From positions 407,954-471,953 of the forward strand of contig NZ_RBIR01000004.1 in the NCBI RefSeq assembly GCF_003634095.1: DNA of 64,000 nt, given 5' to 3'. Positions 8,831 to 17,447 of this stretch are shown in pieces. Every line of letters starts with the position of its first letter. The stretch's first letter is position 1. The notes under the pieces were generated by a model, which ran no database searches, had not been told where the DNA came from, and saw nothing but the letters and a program-made list of their open reading frames with translations. Source of the DNA: Arthrobacter oryzae. GTDB taxonomy: Bacteria; Actinomycetota; Actinomycetes; Actinomycetales; Micrococcaceae. Position numbers and translations under genes: made by a program.

Positions 8831-9609
8831 CCGGCCCGACGCTCCGCGACGGCGCCATCATCGATCCAGTCGCCGGGACCAAGCCGGCATCCCCGGAGGG
8901 GAAGCCCACCGTAACGGTGCTGGACTACGGCTCGGGGAACGTCCGGTCCGCGGTGCGTGCGCTGGAGCGGGCCGGCGCCGAGGTCATCCTCAGCTCCAAA
9001 CCTGCCGACGTCCTCAACGCCGACGGTCTGGTGGTCCCGGGCGTCGGCGCCTTCGAAACGGTCATGCGCGAACTCAAGGCCGTGGATGCCATCCGCATGA
9101 TCGGCCGTCGCGTCGCCGGAGGCCGTCCGGTGCTGGCCATCTGCGTCGGGCTCCAGGTGTTGTTCGAGGCCGGCGTCGAGCATGGCACCGAGGCCGAGGG
9201 CATGGGGGAGTGGCCCGGCAAGGTCGAGTTGCTGCCCGCCGACGTCGTGCCGCACATGGGATGGAACACCGTGTCCGTTCCGGAAGGATCCAAGCTGTTC
9301 GCGGGCGTCGAGGGGGAGCGCTTCTACTTCGTGCACTCGTACGGTGTCCAGCACTGGGACTTCGACGTCATCCAGCCCCGGATGGCCGCACCCCTGGTCA
9401 CCTGGTCCAAGCACGGAGCGCCGTTCATCGCGGCCGTGGAAAACGGACCGCTGTGCGCCACCCAGTTCCACCCGGAGAAGTCCGGCGATGCCGGCGCCCG
9501 GCTGCTTCGCAACTGGGTCGAGGGCCTGCGCCGCCCCGCAGCCCCATCAACCCCCGCAACCCTCGAGAGCACGGTCACGGAAACCGCCGACCCGGAACAG
9601 ACCGCCTAG
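8827..9609 (+). CDS. hisH: Imidazole glycerol phosphate synthase, glutaminase subunit
   Basis: HisH hydrolyses glutamine and passes ammonia to HisF for imidazole ring closure. It is a class I amidotransferase with nucleophile Cys106 ([11 protein letters not shown]) and the His/Glu pair in [12 protein letters not shown]. At 260 residues it is longer than the usual 200-215. The conserved fold begins near residue 29 ([13 protein letters not shown]) and the last 20 residues are an added tail. The GTG start overlaps the hisB stop by 4 bp. The partner hisF is not in this window. Confidence 0.95.
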   Translation: MTGPTLRDGAIIDPVAGTKPASPEGKPTVTVLDYGSGNVRSAVRALERAGAEVILSSKPADVLNADGLVVPGVGAFETVMRELKAVDAIRMIGRRVAGGRPVLAICVGLQVLFEAGVEHGTEAEGMGEWPGKVELLPADVVPHMGWNTVSVPEGSKLFAGVEGERFYFVHSYGVQHWDFDVIQPRMAAPLVTWSKHGAPFIAAVENGPLCATQFHPEKSGDAGARLLRNWVEGLRRPAAPSTPATLESTVTETADPEQTA

Positions 9610-9768
9610 ATGTGGTCTTTGGTGCTCATGGGCCTCGCCGGCCTCTTGGTTGGCGGCGCGATCTCCTTCCGGCAGCAGAAAAGTCCGCTCTGGGTGCAGA
9701 TCGTGTTTTATGTCCTGGCCGGCATGTCGCTGCTCGCCGCCTATCTCCTGACCCTGCCGGCGTCCTGA
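9610..9768 (+). CDS. 52-aa two-helix membrane protein in the his operon
   Basis: The ATG immediately follows the hisH TAG with no spacer, so translation is probably coupled. The product begins [20 protein letters not shown], continues with a short basic turn (RQQKSPLW), and has a second hydrophobic helix ([17 protein letters not shown]). Two transmembrane helices with a positively charged hairpin are therefore predicted. I do not know the function. Its place between hisH and priA suggests coexpression with histidine synthesis, but no role in the pathway can be read from the sequence. Confidence 0.7.
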   Translation: MWSLVLMGLAGLLVGGAISFRQQKSPLWVQIVFYVLAGMSLLAAYLLTLPAS

Positions 9769-9817
9769 CATCCCCCGCCGCGTTCCCGCCACCCACTCCC
9801 TAGCTGAGGATTCCACG

Positions 9818-10564
9818 ATGACCACCGAAACCCCGCTGCCCGTTCTTGAGCTCCTGCCCGCCGTCGACGTCGTCAACGGCCAGGCCGTCCGCCTCGTGCA
9901 AGGCGAGGCCGGCAGCGAGACGAGTTACGGCACCCCGCTGGAGGCCGCGCTTAACTGGCAGCAGCAGGGGGCTGAATGGGTGCATCTGGTGGACCTTGAC
10001 GCCGCGTTCGGGCGCGGCTCCAACGCCGAGCTGCTGCGCGAGGTGGTGGGGCGGCTCGACATCAAGGTTGAGCTCTCCGGCGGCCTGCGAGACGACGAAT
10101 CCCTCGAGAAGGCCCTCGACCTCGGCGTCGCCCGGGTCAATCTGGGCACCGCGGCACTGGAGAACCCGGAGTGGACCGGCCGGGTGATCGAGCGTTTCGG
10201 CGACAAGATCGCCGTCGGCCTGGATGTCCGCGGCACCACCCTCGCCGGCCGTGGCTGGACCAAGGACGGCGGGGACCTCTGGGAGGTGCTGGGCCGGCTC
10301 GAGGACGCCGGCTGCGCCCGGTACGTCGTCACCGATGTGACCAAGGACGGAACCCTCCAGGGCCCCAACGTCGAACTGCTGCGCCAGATGGTCGAAAAAA
10401 CCGGCAAACCTGTGGTCGCCTCCGGCGGAATTTCCAGCCTCGAGGATCTCAAAGTCCTCCGGTCCCTGGTGCCGCTCGGCGTCGAGGGCGCCATCATCGG
10501 CAAGGCCCTCTACAACGGCAACTTCACGCTGCCCGCAGCCCTCGACGTCGCCGGCCGCCGCTAG
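9818..10564 (+). CDS. priA: Bifunctional HisA/TrpF isomerase PriA
   Basis: In actinobacteria this (beta-alpha)8 barrel isomerises both ProFAR (histidine) and phosphoribosyl anthranilate (tryptophan). The 248 residues carry the N-terminal catalytic Asp in [19 protein letters not shown], the second catalytic region [14 protein letters not shown] and the phosphate-binding loop VASGGISS. The ATG at 9818 follows GAGGA. It lies 49 bp after the small membrane ORF. The dual function is family knowledge for actinobacteria that lack a separate trpF; the sequence alone shows only the HisA/PriA family. Confidence 0.93.
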   Translation: MTTETPLPVLELLPAVDVVNGQAVRLVQGEAGSETSYGTPLEAALNWQQQGAEWVHLVDLDAAFGRGSNAELLREVVGRLDIKVELSGGLRDDESLEKALDLGVARVNLGTAALENPEWTGRVIERFGDKIAVGLDVRGTTLAGRGWTKDGGDLWEVLGRLEDAGCARYVVTDVTKDGTLQGPNVELLRQMVEKTGKPVVASGGISSLEDLKVLRSLVPLGVEGAIIGKALYNGNFTLPAALDVAGRR

Positions 10565-10577
10565 GCGGACAACGGTC

Positions 10578-11501
10578 ATGGAGCACACCCCCGAACCCAA
10601 CGCCGGCGCCCAGGCAGGCGCCGGAGCCGCTCCGGTCCGGCATCTTCCCGGTCACATCGCCGCTGCCCTTGCCGGCGCGGGCGGAGCCACAGACTCTGCC
10701 GGCCAGCCCTGGGCCGGGCGCAGCCTCGCCGGCGATGACGCCAAGATCCACAATTTTGAGGACGACGACGGCGCCGCCGACGCCGGATACCTGGCGGCAG
10801 TGGCAGACCTCTCCGCGGGCACCGGCGACGAGGCGGCAGTGGTGGCCGCGCTGGCCACCGCCCGGGTGTTCGTACCCATCGTGGCCCAACTCGCCGAAGA
10901 GGGTGACGCCGCAGCCGGGACCCACGCGGAGGGATTGCACTCTGACAAGCAGGCAGACATGGCCCTGGTGACGCTCAAGGCGCCGGACGGGCGGACGGCC
11001 ATGCCCGTGTTCACCTCCGCGGCGTCGCTTCGGGCGTGGCATCCGGAGGCGAGGCCCGTGGCCGTATACGCGGCCCGGGCCGCCCTGTCTGCCGTTGCGG
11101 AAGGGGCCGAGCTGTTGGTGCTCGATCCCGGGTCCGAACTGACCTTCGTGGTTCGCCGGCCGGCGGTGTGGGCCCTCGCCCAGCAGCAGACCTGGACGCC
11201 GTCGTATGCCGATCCGGACCTCGCAGGTGTCCTTGGGGAGGGTGCGGTTCGCTTTCCGGCCGTCCGCCGTGTTGAAATTCATCCGGGGGGTGGAGTTGCC
11301 TCGGCAACGGCCGACGGCAAGCGGCTTCCTGGCGGGGGCGCCGGCCCGGAGCTCCGTGTAGTTCTCTACCTCGAGGACGGACTCGACGCCGGCGGCGTGC
11401 AGTCCATCGTTGCCGGCCTCAATGACGCCTGGGCACGGAATGAAATTTTTGCCGAGCGGGTTGATTCGATCGAGGTCAAGCTGCAGCGCGCAGCTCAATA
11501 G
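10578..11501 (+). CDS. SseB family protein
   Basis: The 307-residue product has an acidic, alanine-rich lead (1-70). The SseB-type domain follows (AVVAALATARVFVPIVAQLAEE; DGRTAMPVFTSAASLRAWHP), and after it a second alpha/beta segment (LRVVLYLEDGLDAGGVQSIV). The SseB N-terminal domain is widespread in actinobacteria and has no firm biochemical role. The gene begins 13 bp after priA and is probably the last gene of the his operon, an association common in Arthrobacter. Confidence 0.8.
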   Translation: MEHTPEPNAGAQAGAGAAPVRHLPGHIAAALAGAGGATDSAGQPWAGRSLAGDDAKIHNFEDDDGAADAGYLAAVADLSAGTGDEAAVVAALATARVFVPIVAQLAEEGDAAAGTHAEGLHSDKQADMALVTLKAPDGRTAMPVFTSAASLRAWHPEARPVAVYAARAALSAVAEGAELLVLDPGSELTFVVRRPAVWALAQQQTWTPSYADPDLAGVLGEGAVRFPAVRRVEIHPGGGVASATADGKRLPGGGAGPELRVVLYLEDGLDAGGVQSIVAGLNDAWARNEIFAERVDSIEVKLQRAAQ

Positions 11502-11563
11502 CTGACGGCCCAACGGGGGGACATCCCGGTGCTGCCGTGGGCAGTACCAGAAGGATGTAGTTC

Positions 11564-12874
11564 GTGAATTTCGCGCTTTACCGGGAATTGCTTGCAGTCA
11601 GGCCCATCAGGCGGCTCCTGCTGGTCGGGATGATTGCCCGCATACCGCACTCGGCCGCCGGCGTCCTGCTGACCCTTCACATCGTCCTGACGCTGGGCCA
11701 GGGCTACGCCGCCGCCGGCGCGGCGGCCGCCGTCATGACGATCGGAATAGCCGTCGGGGCGCCCTGGCGCGGACGCCGGGTAGACACGGTGGGGCTGCGC
11801 AAGGCCCTCATTCCTTCACTTATTTCCGAGACCGTGATCTGGTCCGTCGTGCCGCACGTGTCCTACGAGGTCCTGCTGCCCCTCGTCTTCGTCGGCGGCC
11901 TGCTGACGCTCCCCATCTTCAGTGTCGTGCGCCAGTCGCTCGGCGTACTGGCCACTGGAGAACAGCGCCGCACGGCCTTCGCACTGGACGCCATCGCCAC
12001 CGAACTGGTCTTCATGATCGGCCCCGCCGTCGGCGCAGTGGTCGCCACCAGCGGACAGTCCGTCCTGGGCCTGACGGTGGTGGGGGTGGCCACATCGGTG
12101 TCGGGACTTTTCCTCATGTGGTTCAACCCGCCCACCCGGAGTGCGGCCCCGGACGCCTCACTCGAGGCGGAGGAGCTCGAACGCGCAGAAGCCGCCGTCG
12201 TGGCCGCCGCGCCGGCACACCTGCAGGAGGCCGCAGCGGAGCTGGCTCCGCTGGCCGCCGCCGAGGAACGGCGGCAGCGGCGCTCCGGCTTGCGGCACAG
12301 GGTCATCCACAACTTCAGCTGGTTCACCGCCGCAGTGGCCGCCGTCTTCGCTGTTGCCTTCGGAGCCGGCATGGTCCTCAGCGGAACTGACGTGGGCATC
12401 GTCGCCGCTCTCCAGACCGGCGGCCATCAGGCCGAGATCGGGATCGTCTTCCTCTTCTGGTGTGCGGCCTCGGTAGTGGGCGGGATCCTCTACGGCGCCA
12501 TGCACCGGACCATCTCGCCGATCCTCTTGTTGCTGGGGATGTCTGCACTGACGGTCCCCATGGCCTTCGCAACCGACACCTGGACCCTCAGCCTGCTCGC
12601 GCTGCTGCCCGGCCTGCTGTGCGCGCCGGTGCTGTCCGCCGCCTCCGAAAAAGTGGCCGAGCTCGTCGACGAGAGCCGGCGTGGCGAGGCCATGGGCTGG
12701 TACGGGTCCTCGCTTACCGGCGGTGTGGCCCTGGGGGCGCCGCTGGCAGGCCTGTTCATCGACGTGATCGGCCCGTCGGCCGGCTTCGTCTCCGTGGGCG
12801 TGGCCGGCGTGGCTCTCTGCCTTGTGGGACTCGCGCTGCAGCGGGTGCGCCGCCGCCGCCTCGCCCGCGCGTGA
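11564..12874 (+). CDS. MFS transporter
   Basis: The 436-residue integral membrane protein has about 12 hydrophobic helices in two halves. They are joined by a charged Ala/Glu-rich cytoplasmic loop (about 185-250, with LEAEELERAEAAVVAAA). The loop after helix 2 has GAPWRGRRVD, a variant of the MFS A motif. The pattern fits a major facilitator drug or metabolite exporter; the substrate cannot be read. The GTG start follows AGAAGGATG. A terminator hairpin lies 72 bp downstream. Confidence 0.88.
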   Translation: MNFALYRELLAVRPIRRLLLVGMIARIPHSAAGVLLTLHIVLTLGQGYAAAGAAAAVMTIGIAVGAPWRGRRVDTVGLRKALIPSLISETVIWSVVPHVSYEVLLPLVFVGGLLTLPIFSVVRQSLGVLATGEQRRTAFALDAIATELVFMIGPAVGAVVATSGQSVLGLTVVGVATSVSGLFLMWFNPPTRSAAPDASLEAEELERAEAAVVAAAPAHLQEAAAELAPLAAAEERRQRRSGLRHRVIHNFSWFTAAVAAVFAVAFGAGMVLSGTDVGIVAALQTGGHQAEIGIVFLFWCAASVVGGILYGAMHRTISPILLLLGMSALTVPMAFATDTWTLSLLALLPGLLCAPVLSAASEKVAELVDESRRGEAMGWYGSSLTGGVALGAPLAGLFIDVIGPSAGFVSVGVAGVALCLVGLALQRVRRRRLARA

Positions 12875-12899
12875 CACGGGCTAATCCCGCCCGACCGGG

Positions 12900-12976
12900 G
12901 TAAACGACGGCGGCGGGGTTCACGACGTCGGCGGGTTAACGACGGCGGCGGGCGGACCTGGGTGGTCCGCCCGCCG
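12900..12976. terminator. Terminator hairpin preceded by an 18-bp imperfect tandem repeat
   Basis: Three imperfect units on the pattern TTAACGACGGCGGCGGG run from about 12900 to 12952. They merge into a hairpin with arms GGCGGGCGGACC (12947-12958) and GGTCCGCCCGCC (12964-12975) and a 5-nt loop. The hairpin separates the convergent MFS and DUF1844 genes and can stop transcription from both sides. Confidence 0.8.
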
Positions 12977-13016
12977 GCGCGTTCTGGCTGTGTCGCTGGT
13001 CTCTAGCCGCTGGTCG

Positions 13017-13403
13017 CTAGTTGACCGGGCCGGTGTATTTCTCGCCCGGGCCCTTGCCCGGAGCATCGGGGATAATCGACTCTTCGCGGAAGGCGAGCTG
13101 GAGCGAGCGCAGCCCGTCACGCAAGGGTCCGGCGTGCTGTGAGCCGATTTCCGGCGCCGCCGCCGTCACCAGGCCCGCCAGGGCGGTGATCAGCTTGCGG
13201 GCCTCGTCCAGGTCCTTGAGTTCCTGGGCATTTTCCTCGGCGGCGAGGCCGAGCTTCACAGCGGCCGCACTCATGAGGTGCACGGCTGCGGTGGTGATGA
13301 CCTCGATTGCGGGAACTTCCGAGATGTCGCGGATCTGCTGTGAGACGTCGGCCTGGGCGGCTGCGGGCTCGAAAACGTGGGAATTACTATCTGAAGTGCT
13401 CAT
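13017..13403 (-). CDS. DUF1844 domain-containing protein
   Basis: The 128-residue protein matches the DUF1844 pattern: a core starting [20 protein letters not shown], then [21 protein letters not shown] and a helical tail. Actinobacterial genomes often carry this gene divergent from infC, as here. The family is small, soluble and has no established function. The last residues ([15 protein letters not shown]) are a flexible tail. The ATG at 13403 is about 390 bp from the infC start, and the two promoters share that region. Confidence 0.88.
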   Translation of the reverse strand: MSTSDSNSHVFEPAAAQADVSQQIRDISEVPAIEVITTAAVHLMSAAAVKLGLAAEENAQELKDLDEARKLITALAGLVTAAAPEIGSQHAGPLRDGLRSLQLAFREESIIPDAPGKGPGEKYTGPVN

Positions 13404-13533
13404 GCTGGTAAGCTTGTCACAGACCGACTGAATGTCGTTATTCTCAGACTGTTGAATGCAGTGCTCCGGCTAAGGCCGAAGCCCGTAATTGGCGCCCGGC
13501 GACGCACATGTGCGTTGAGCGGGTATCTTTCTG

Positions 13534-13539
13534 TAGAAT
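13534..13539 (+). promoter_or_regulatory. Probable -10 element of the infC-rpmI-rplT promoter
   Basis: TAGAAT is a near-consensus -10 box, with a weak TGCGTT 17 bp upstream. Transcription from about 13546 would give a leader of about 250 nt before the infC start codon. That leader holds a CTTCC-TTCG-GGAAG tetraloop hairpin, a CTCCC-TCC-GGGAG hairpin and the attenuator at 13715-13755. Confidence 0.6.
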
Positions 13540-13714
13540 TGACTTTTAGTTTGCAAGCGGAGTTCTCTCCCACCCGCGTCAGCCGCGAAACTTCCTTCGG
13601 GAAGCCCCTCCCTCCGGGAGTCAAGGTTGCCGGGTACCTGGTCGGGCACAACCTCGGACTCCGGTCCGGCGCATGTGCATGCCGCCTCACTGAGGCTGGC
13701 AGCTCCGATCTTCG

Positions 13715-13755
13715 AGGCCTTCGATTGCTCCGGCAATTGGGGGCCTTCTTCTTTT
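13715..13755 (+). terminator. Intrinsic terminator (attenuator) in the infC leader
   Basis: A 14-bp uninterrupted stem pairs AGGCCTTCGATTGC (13715-13728) with GCAATTGGGGGCCT (13733-13746), including three G-U pairs, with loop TCCG. It is followed directly by TTCTTCTTTT (13746-13755). It lies 38 bp upstream of the infC ATT start and in the same direction, so it must be read through to express the operon. This is the layout of L20-controlled attenuation in other phyla; the effector here is unknown. Confidence 0.8.
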
Positions 13756-13793
13756 GCCGGTGGAATACCCCTCACGAACACAGGAGCTTTAAC

Positions 13794-14921
13794 ATTAGCG
13801 AGCCAAGAATCAATGAGCGTATCCGCGTCCCCGAGGTGCGGCTGGTCGGCCCTGCAGGCGAGCAAGTAGGCGTTGTCCGTATTGAGGATGCCCTGCGTTT
13901 GGCTGCCGAGTCCGATCTTGATCTCGTTGAAGTTGCACCGCAGGCCAAGCCTCCGGTGTGCAAGCTGATGGACTTCGGCAAGTACAAGTACGAAGCCGCC
14001 GTCAAGGCACGCGAGGCCCGGAAGAACCAGACCAACACGGTCCTGAAGGAAATCCGCTTCCGCCTGAAGATCGACACGCATGACTACGAGACCAAGCGCG
14101 GCCACGCCCTCCGCTTCCTCGGTGCCGGTGACAAGGTCAAGGCCATGATCCAGTTCCGTGGCCGTGAGCAGCAGCGCCCCGAGATGGGCATCCGCCTGCT
14201 CCAGCGTTTCGCGGATGACGTCGCCGAAGTCGGCGTCGTGGAGTCCAGCCCGCGGATCGATGGCCGCAACATGGTCATGGTGGTGGGCCCGCTGAAGAAC
14301 AAGGCCGAAGCCAAGGCTGAGGCCCGCCGTGCATCGCAGCGCGCCGAAGCCAAAGCCGAGAACGAGGCCAAGGCTTCGGGCGGAGGCCGTGTTGACACGT
14401 CCGGCCCCGAGGCTCCCCTGACGCAGTCGCTTGCCGACCTGCTGCCGGAGGGCTACCAGGTCCGGACCGAGGCGCCGGTGGCCGAGGTAACGGAAGCTCC
14501 GGTAGCCGAAGAGGCCAAGGCCGAGACCACGCAGGCTGCGGTCGAGGAGACCAAGGCCGAGGCGGCCAAGGTCGAAGAGGCTCCCGTCAAGGAAGCACCG
14601 AAGGCAGCTGCGCCGGCCGAAAAGCCGGCAGCGGCCAAGGCTCCGGCAGCTCCGAAGACCGAGAAGCCGGCAGCGGCCAAGGCCCCGGAGGCTTCGAAGG
14701 CACCTCAGAAGCCGCCAGTCGCCAAGGCTCCCGCGGCGCCGAAGGCAGCCCCGGCCCCTGCGGCTAAGGCTCCTGCGGAATCCGCTCCTGCTGCTCCGGC
14801 GGCGGCACCGAAGCCGGTTGCTGCTCCGAAGCCGGTGCCGAGGCCCGCAGCTCCGAAGCCTGTGTCCCGGCCGGCCGCCCCCCGGGCAGCCGCTAAGCCT
14901 GGCACCAAGAAGACCAACTAA
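13794..14921 (+). CDS. infC: Translation initiation factor IF-3, ATT start, long C-terminal tail
   Basis: IF-3 binds the 30S subunit, prevents early 50S joining and proofreads the start codon. The N-terminal domain begins [19 protein letters not shown] and the linker and C-terminal domain follow ([20 protein letters not shown], then [14 protein letters not shown] end). The only start that fits the family and has a ribosome-binding site is ATT at 13794, with AGGAG 7 nt upstream. A rare AUU start is known to let IF-3 control its own synthesis in enterobacteria. The core ends near residue 185; another 190 residues rich in Ala, Pro, Lys and Glu follow, so the product is about twice the usual length. 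Confidence 0.95.
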   Translation: MSEPRINERIRVPEVRLVGPAGEQVGVVRIEDALRLAAESDLDLVEVAPQAKPPVCKLMDFGKYKYEAAVKAREARKNQTNTVLKEIRFRLKIDTHDYETKRGHALRFLGAGDKVKAMIQFRGREQQRPEMGIRLLQRFADDVAEVGVVESSPRIDGRNMVMVVGPLKNKAEAKAEARRASQRAEAKAENEAKASGGGRVDTSGPEAPLTQSLADLLPEGYQVRTEAPVAEVTEAPVAEEAKAETTQAAVEETKAEAAKVEEAPVKEAPKAAAPAEKPAAAKAPAAPKTEKPAAAKAPEASKAPQKPPVAKAPAAPKAAPAPAAKAPAESAPAAPAAAPKPVAAPKPVPRPAAPKPVSRPAAPRAAAKPGTKKTN

Positions 14922-15037
14922 TTCACGGCCGCCGGGCAGTAATGCCCGGCAGCAAGCAACCAGCATGCCGCCCGCAGGGGTGGCTGCACGAAAGAACTGC
15001 AGACCATGTCTGCGGATACGTAAGGAGATCGGTTCCC

Positions 15038-15232
15038 ATGCCGAAGATGAAGACCCACAGCGGTGCTAAGAAGCGCTTCAAGCTGACCGGTACCGGCAAG
15101 CTGCGCCGCCAGCAGGCCAACCGCCGTCACTACCTGGAGCACAAGTCCTCACGGCTGACCCGCCGCCTTGCCGGCGACAAGATCGTCTTCAAGGGCGACG
15201 CAAAGGTCATCCGTAAGATGCTCGGCATCTAA
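15038..15232 (+). CDS. rpmI: 50S ribosomal protein L35
   Basis: The 64-residue product starts [20 protein letters not shown] and is basic throughout, as expected for L35, a small component of the large ribosomal subunit. The ATG at 15038 follows TAAGGAG (15021-15027). It lies 116 bp after infC and 118 bp before rplT in the conserved infC-rpmI-rplT operon. Confidence 0.98.
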   Translation: MPKMKTHSGAKKRFKLTGTGKLRRQQANRRHYLEHKSSRLTRRLAGDKIVFKGDAKVIRKMLGI

Positions 15233-15350
15233 GTTCCAAGTTCTCTGACTGATTGCCACCTGGCACCAGTCAACTACCACAATGGCTTCTCAGGCCCGCC
15301 GGGTTTTCCGGCAGTAGATGCTTGGGATCAGATTTTGAAGGAGTACGCAC

Positions 15351-15821
15351 GTGGCACGTGTGAAGAGGGCGGTCAACGCCCACAAGAAGCGCCGGGTTAT
15401 CCTTGAACGCGCAAAGGGCTACCGTGGACAGCGTTCACGCCTGTACCGCAAGGCCAAAGAGCAGCTGCTGCACTCGTTCGTGTACAGCTACGGCGACCGC
15501 AAAAAGAAGAAGGGCGACTTCCGCCGTCTTTGGATCCAGCGCATCAATGCTGCATCCCGCGCCAATGGCCTGACTTACAACCGCCTGATCCAGGGCCTGA
15601 AGGCCGCTGAGGTTGAGGTTGACCGCCGCATGCTGGCCGAGCTCGCCGTTTCCGACGCCAACGCCTTCGCCGCGCTGGTCCAGGTCGCCAAGGACTCGCT
15701 GCCGGCGGACACGTCCGCTCCGGCCGTCCAGGCTGAAGCCGCTCCGGCTCCGAAGGCTGCCAAGAAGGCTCCCGCGAAGAAGCCTGCTGCCAAGAAGGCT
15801 GCCGACGAGGCCGCAAAGTAG
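15351..15821 (+). CDS. rplT: 50S ribosomal protein L20 with Ala/Lys-rich C-terminal tail
   Basis: L20 binds 23S rRNA early in 50S assembly and in several bacteria represses its own operon. The product starts [20 protein letters not shown] and follows the family to about residue 118 ([13 protein letters not shown]). About 38 further residues then consist mostly of Ala, Pro and Lys ([20 protein letters not shown]), a tail absent from typical 115-120-residue L20. The GTG at 15351 follows AAGGAG. It is the last gene of the operon. Confidence 0.97.
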   Translation: MARVKRAVNAHKKRRVILERAKGYRGQRSRLYRKAKEQLLHSFVYSYGDRKKKKGDFRRLWIQRINAASRANGLTYNRLIQGLKAAEVEVDRRMLAELAVSDANAFAALVQVAKDSLPADTSAPAVQAEAAPAPKAAKKAPAKKPAAKKAADEAAK

Positions 15822-15886
15822 TCCCTGCCGCAGTTGAAAAACCGCGACGTTCAAGAACAGGCTGCGAGAGCAACTAAGGTTCTTAT

Positions 15887-16783
15887 ATGAACGAAACCGG
15901 GCGCCCGCAAGATCTTCCACTTTCCAACCCCCGAGCTGATCGGGTGAGGAAGGTGGCACAACTTGCCGGGCGCCCGGCGCGTTTAAAGCGCCGCGAGTTC
16001 CTGGCGGAGGGGCCGCAGGCGGTCCGGGAGGCTCTGATCCTGCACCAGAAGAGGCTCGCCGCGGGGGCGCCCGGCATCGTCTATGAGGTCTACGCGAGCG
16101 AGTCCTGCCTGGACCGGCACCCGGATCTGGAGACCCTGGCGGAGGGCACCACCGCCTTTCTCGCCACCGACGAAGTGCTCGCCGCGATGGCAGACACGGT
16201 GACGCCGCAGGGCGTTCTCGCCGTCTGCGGCTTCCTGGACGTCGGCCTTGATCGGGTGCTGGACGCGGGCCCGAAGCTGATCGCGGTGCTGTGCGAGGTC
16301 CGCGACCCCGGCAACGCCGGGACCGTGCTCCGCGCGGCCGACGCCGCCGGCGCCGACGCCGTCGTCCTGACTGCCTCGAGCGTGGACATCTATAATCCCA
16401 AAGCCGTCCGGTCGACGGCGGGATCCCTCTTCCATCTGCCGATCGTCCTCGGTGCCGACGTGACGGAACTGGTGGCGCGGTGCAAGGAGCGGGGGATCGG
16501 CGTGCTCGCCGCAGACGGTTACGGCCCGCTGAACCTGGACCGTCTCCAGGACGAGAATGCTTCCCGCCGCCTGGGCGTTCCCGCGGCCGAATCGGCCTAC
16601 GCGCTGGAGGGGCCCACGGCGTGGCTATTCGGCAACGAGGCCCAGGGCCTGTCCGAGGACGAAAGCGCGCTGGCCGACCACCGGGTGGCCGTACCCGTCT
16701 ACGGACAGGCGGAGAGCCTCAACCTCGGCACCGCCGCCACCGTCTGCCTCTACGCCAGCGCGCGGGCACAGCAGGCCCCGTAG
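15887..16783 (+). CDS. TrmH/SpoU family RNA 2'-O-methyltransferase
   Basis: The 298-residue SPOUT enzyme transfers methyl from SAM to a ribose 2'-OH in rRNA or tRNA. An N-terminal substrate-binding domain (RRVREFLAEGPQAV-like, about 25-110) precedes the knotted catalytic domain with motif 1 RDPGNAGTVLRAADAAG, motif 2 WLFGNEAQGLSEDE and motif 3 VPVYGQAESLNLGTAA. The RNA target cannot be read. It follows rplT, as in many actinobacteria. TAAGGT at 15875-15880 stands 6 nt before the ATG, so the gene probably has its own leaderless promoter. Confidence 0.92.
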   Translation: MNETGRPQDLPLSNPRADRVRKVAQLAGRPARLKRREFLAEGPQAVREALILHQKRLAAGAPGIVYEVYASESCLDRHPDLETLAEGTTAFLATDEVLAAMADTVTPQGVLAVCGFLDVGLDRVLDAGPKLIAVLCEVRDPGNAGTVLRAADAAGADAVVLTASSVDIYNPKAVRSTAGSLFHLPIVLGADVTELVARCKERGIGVLAADGYGPLNLDRLQDENASRRLGVPAAESAYALEGPTAWLFGNEAQGLSEDESALADHRVAVPVYGQAESLNLGTAATVCLYASARAQQAP

Positions 16784-16860
16784 GGTTGCCGGCGGCCGTC
16801 CGGGGAGCAGGAACGAAGCTCCTGTAATCCCAGGACTGTCCTGCGGTACAGGTCAAACGA

Positions 16861-16896
16861 ACGGCGGGGCCGCACCGAAAGGTGGGGCCCCGCCGT
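16861..16896. terminator. Bidirectional terminator hairpin
   Basis: ACGGCGGGGCC (16861-16871) pairs with GGCCCCGCCGT (16886-16896), and an inner CACC-GAAA-GGTG hairpin closes the loop. It separates the methyltransferase gene from the convergent GlsB-type gene. Confidence 0.85.
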
Positions 16897-16947
16897 CGTG
16901 CTGCTACTGCCGCTTCACCTGAAGTGCGCGGCGAGAGCTGAACAAAT

Positions 16948-17217
16948 TTATGTGGTCGTCTTGTTGCGTCCTGTGATGGCGCCGTAGACGAGGGCAACCA
17001 CCAAGCCACCGACAATGGCCAGGAGCCAGGAACCGAGATTCCAGAATTCCATTTTGCCGCCGCCGAACAGAAGATCGCCGATCCAGCCGCCGACTATCGC
17101 GCCGACAACGCCGAGTACGAGGCTGGTAACCCAACCGCCGCCGACCCTGCCGGGCATGACTGCCTTGACGATTGCACCTACTATGAGTCCGAGAATGATC
17201 CAGCCAAGAAAGCCCAT
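16948..17217 (-). CDS. GlsB/YeaQ/YmgE family membrane protein
   Basis: The 89-residue protein is almost entirely hydrophobic, with three glycine-rich helices (MGFLGWIILGLIVGAIVKAV; SLVLGVVGAIVGGWIGDLLF; LLAIVGGLVVALVYGAI) and a short basic tail. The pattern is that of the transglycosylase-associated/GlsB stress-envelope family, whose mechanism is unclear. The ATG at 17217 is chosen because GGAGGAGAC precedes it. An upstream in-frame ATG at 17247 would add ten polar residues and has no comparable site. Confidence 0.9.
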   Translation of the reverse strand: MGFLGWIILGLIVGAIVKAVMPGRVGGGWVTSLVLGVVGAIVGGWIGDLLFGGGKMEFWNLGSWLLAIVGGLVVALVYGAITGRNKTTT

Positions 17218-17392
17218 GTCTCCTCCTACATATTCGTCGGCATCCAAATTGTGAATCCCGAATATGGCTTCAAGCTAACATAGGCCGGATTGCTTGTCAG
17301 CAGGGGACTACCCAATCGTTACGTGGCCGCTTGGCTCCCGGCCGCGGTTCGGCGTCGTCCCGGAAACGGGTAGCGTATTCCTTGTGGGCGCT

Positions 17393-17430
17393 GGGTTCTT
17401 CCGGTGTTCGCATATACCCCGGAAGAACCC
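17393..17430. promoter_or_regulatory. 12-bp inverted repeat upstream of the CDF transporter gene
   Basis: GGGTTCTTCCGG (17393-17404) and CCGGAAGAACCC (17419-17430) are perfect inverted arms around a 14-nt AT-richer centre. The element ends 17 bp before the GTG start, just ahead of the AAGGAGA site. It lies downstream of a possible -10 (TAGCGT, 17371-17376). It could be an operator for a metal-sensing repressor or an RNA hairpin that controls access to the ribosome-binding site. Confidence 0.55.
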
Positions 17431-17447
17431 CACAAGGAGAAGCTCAC

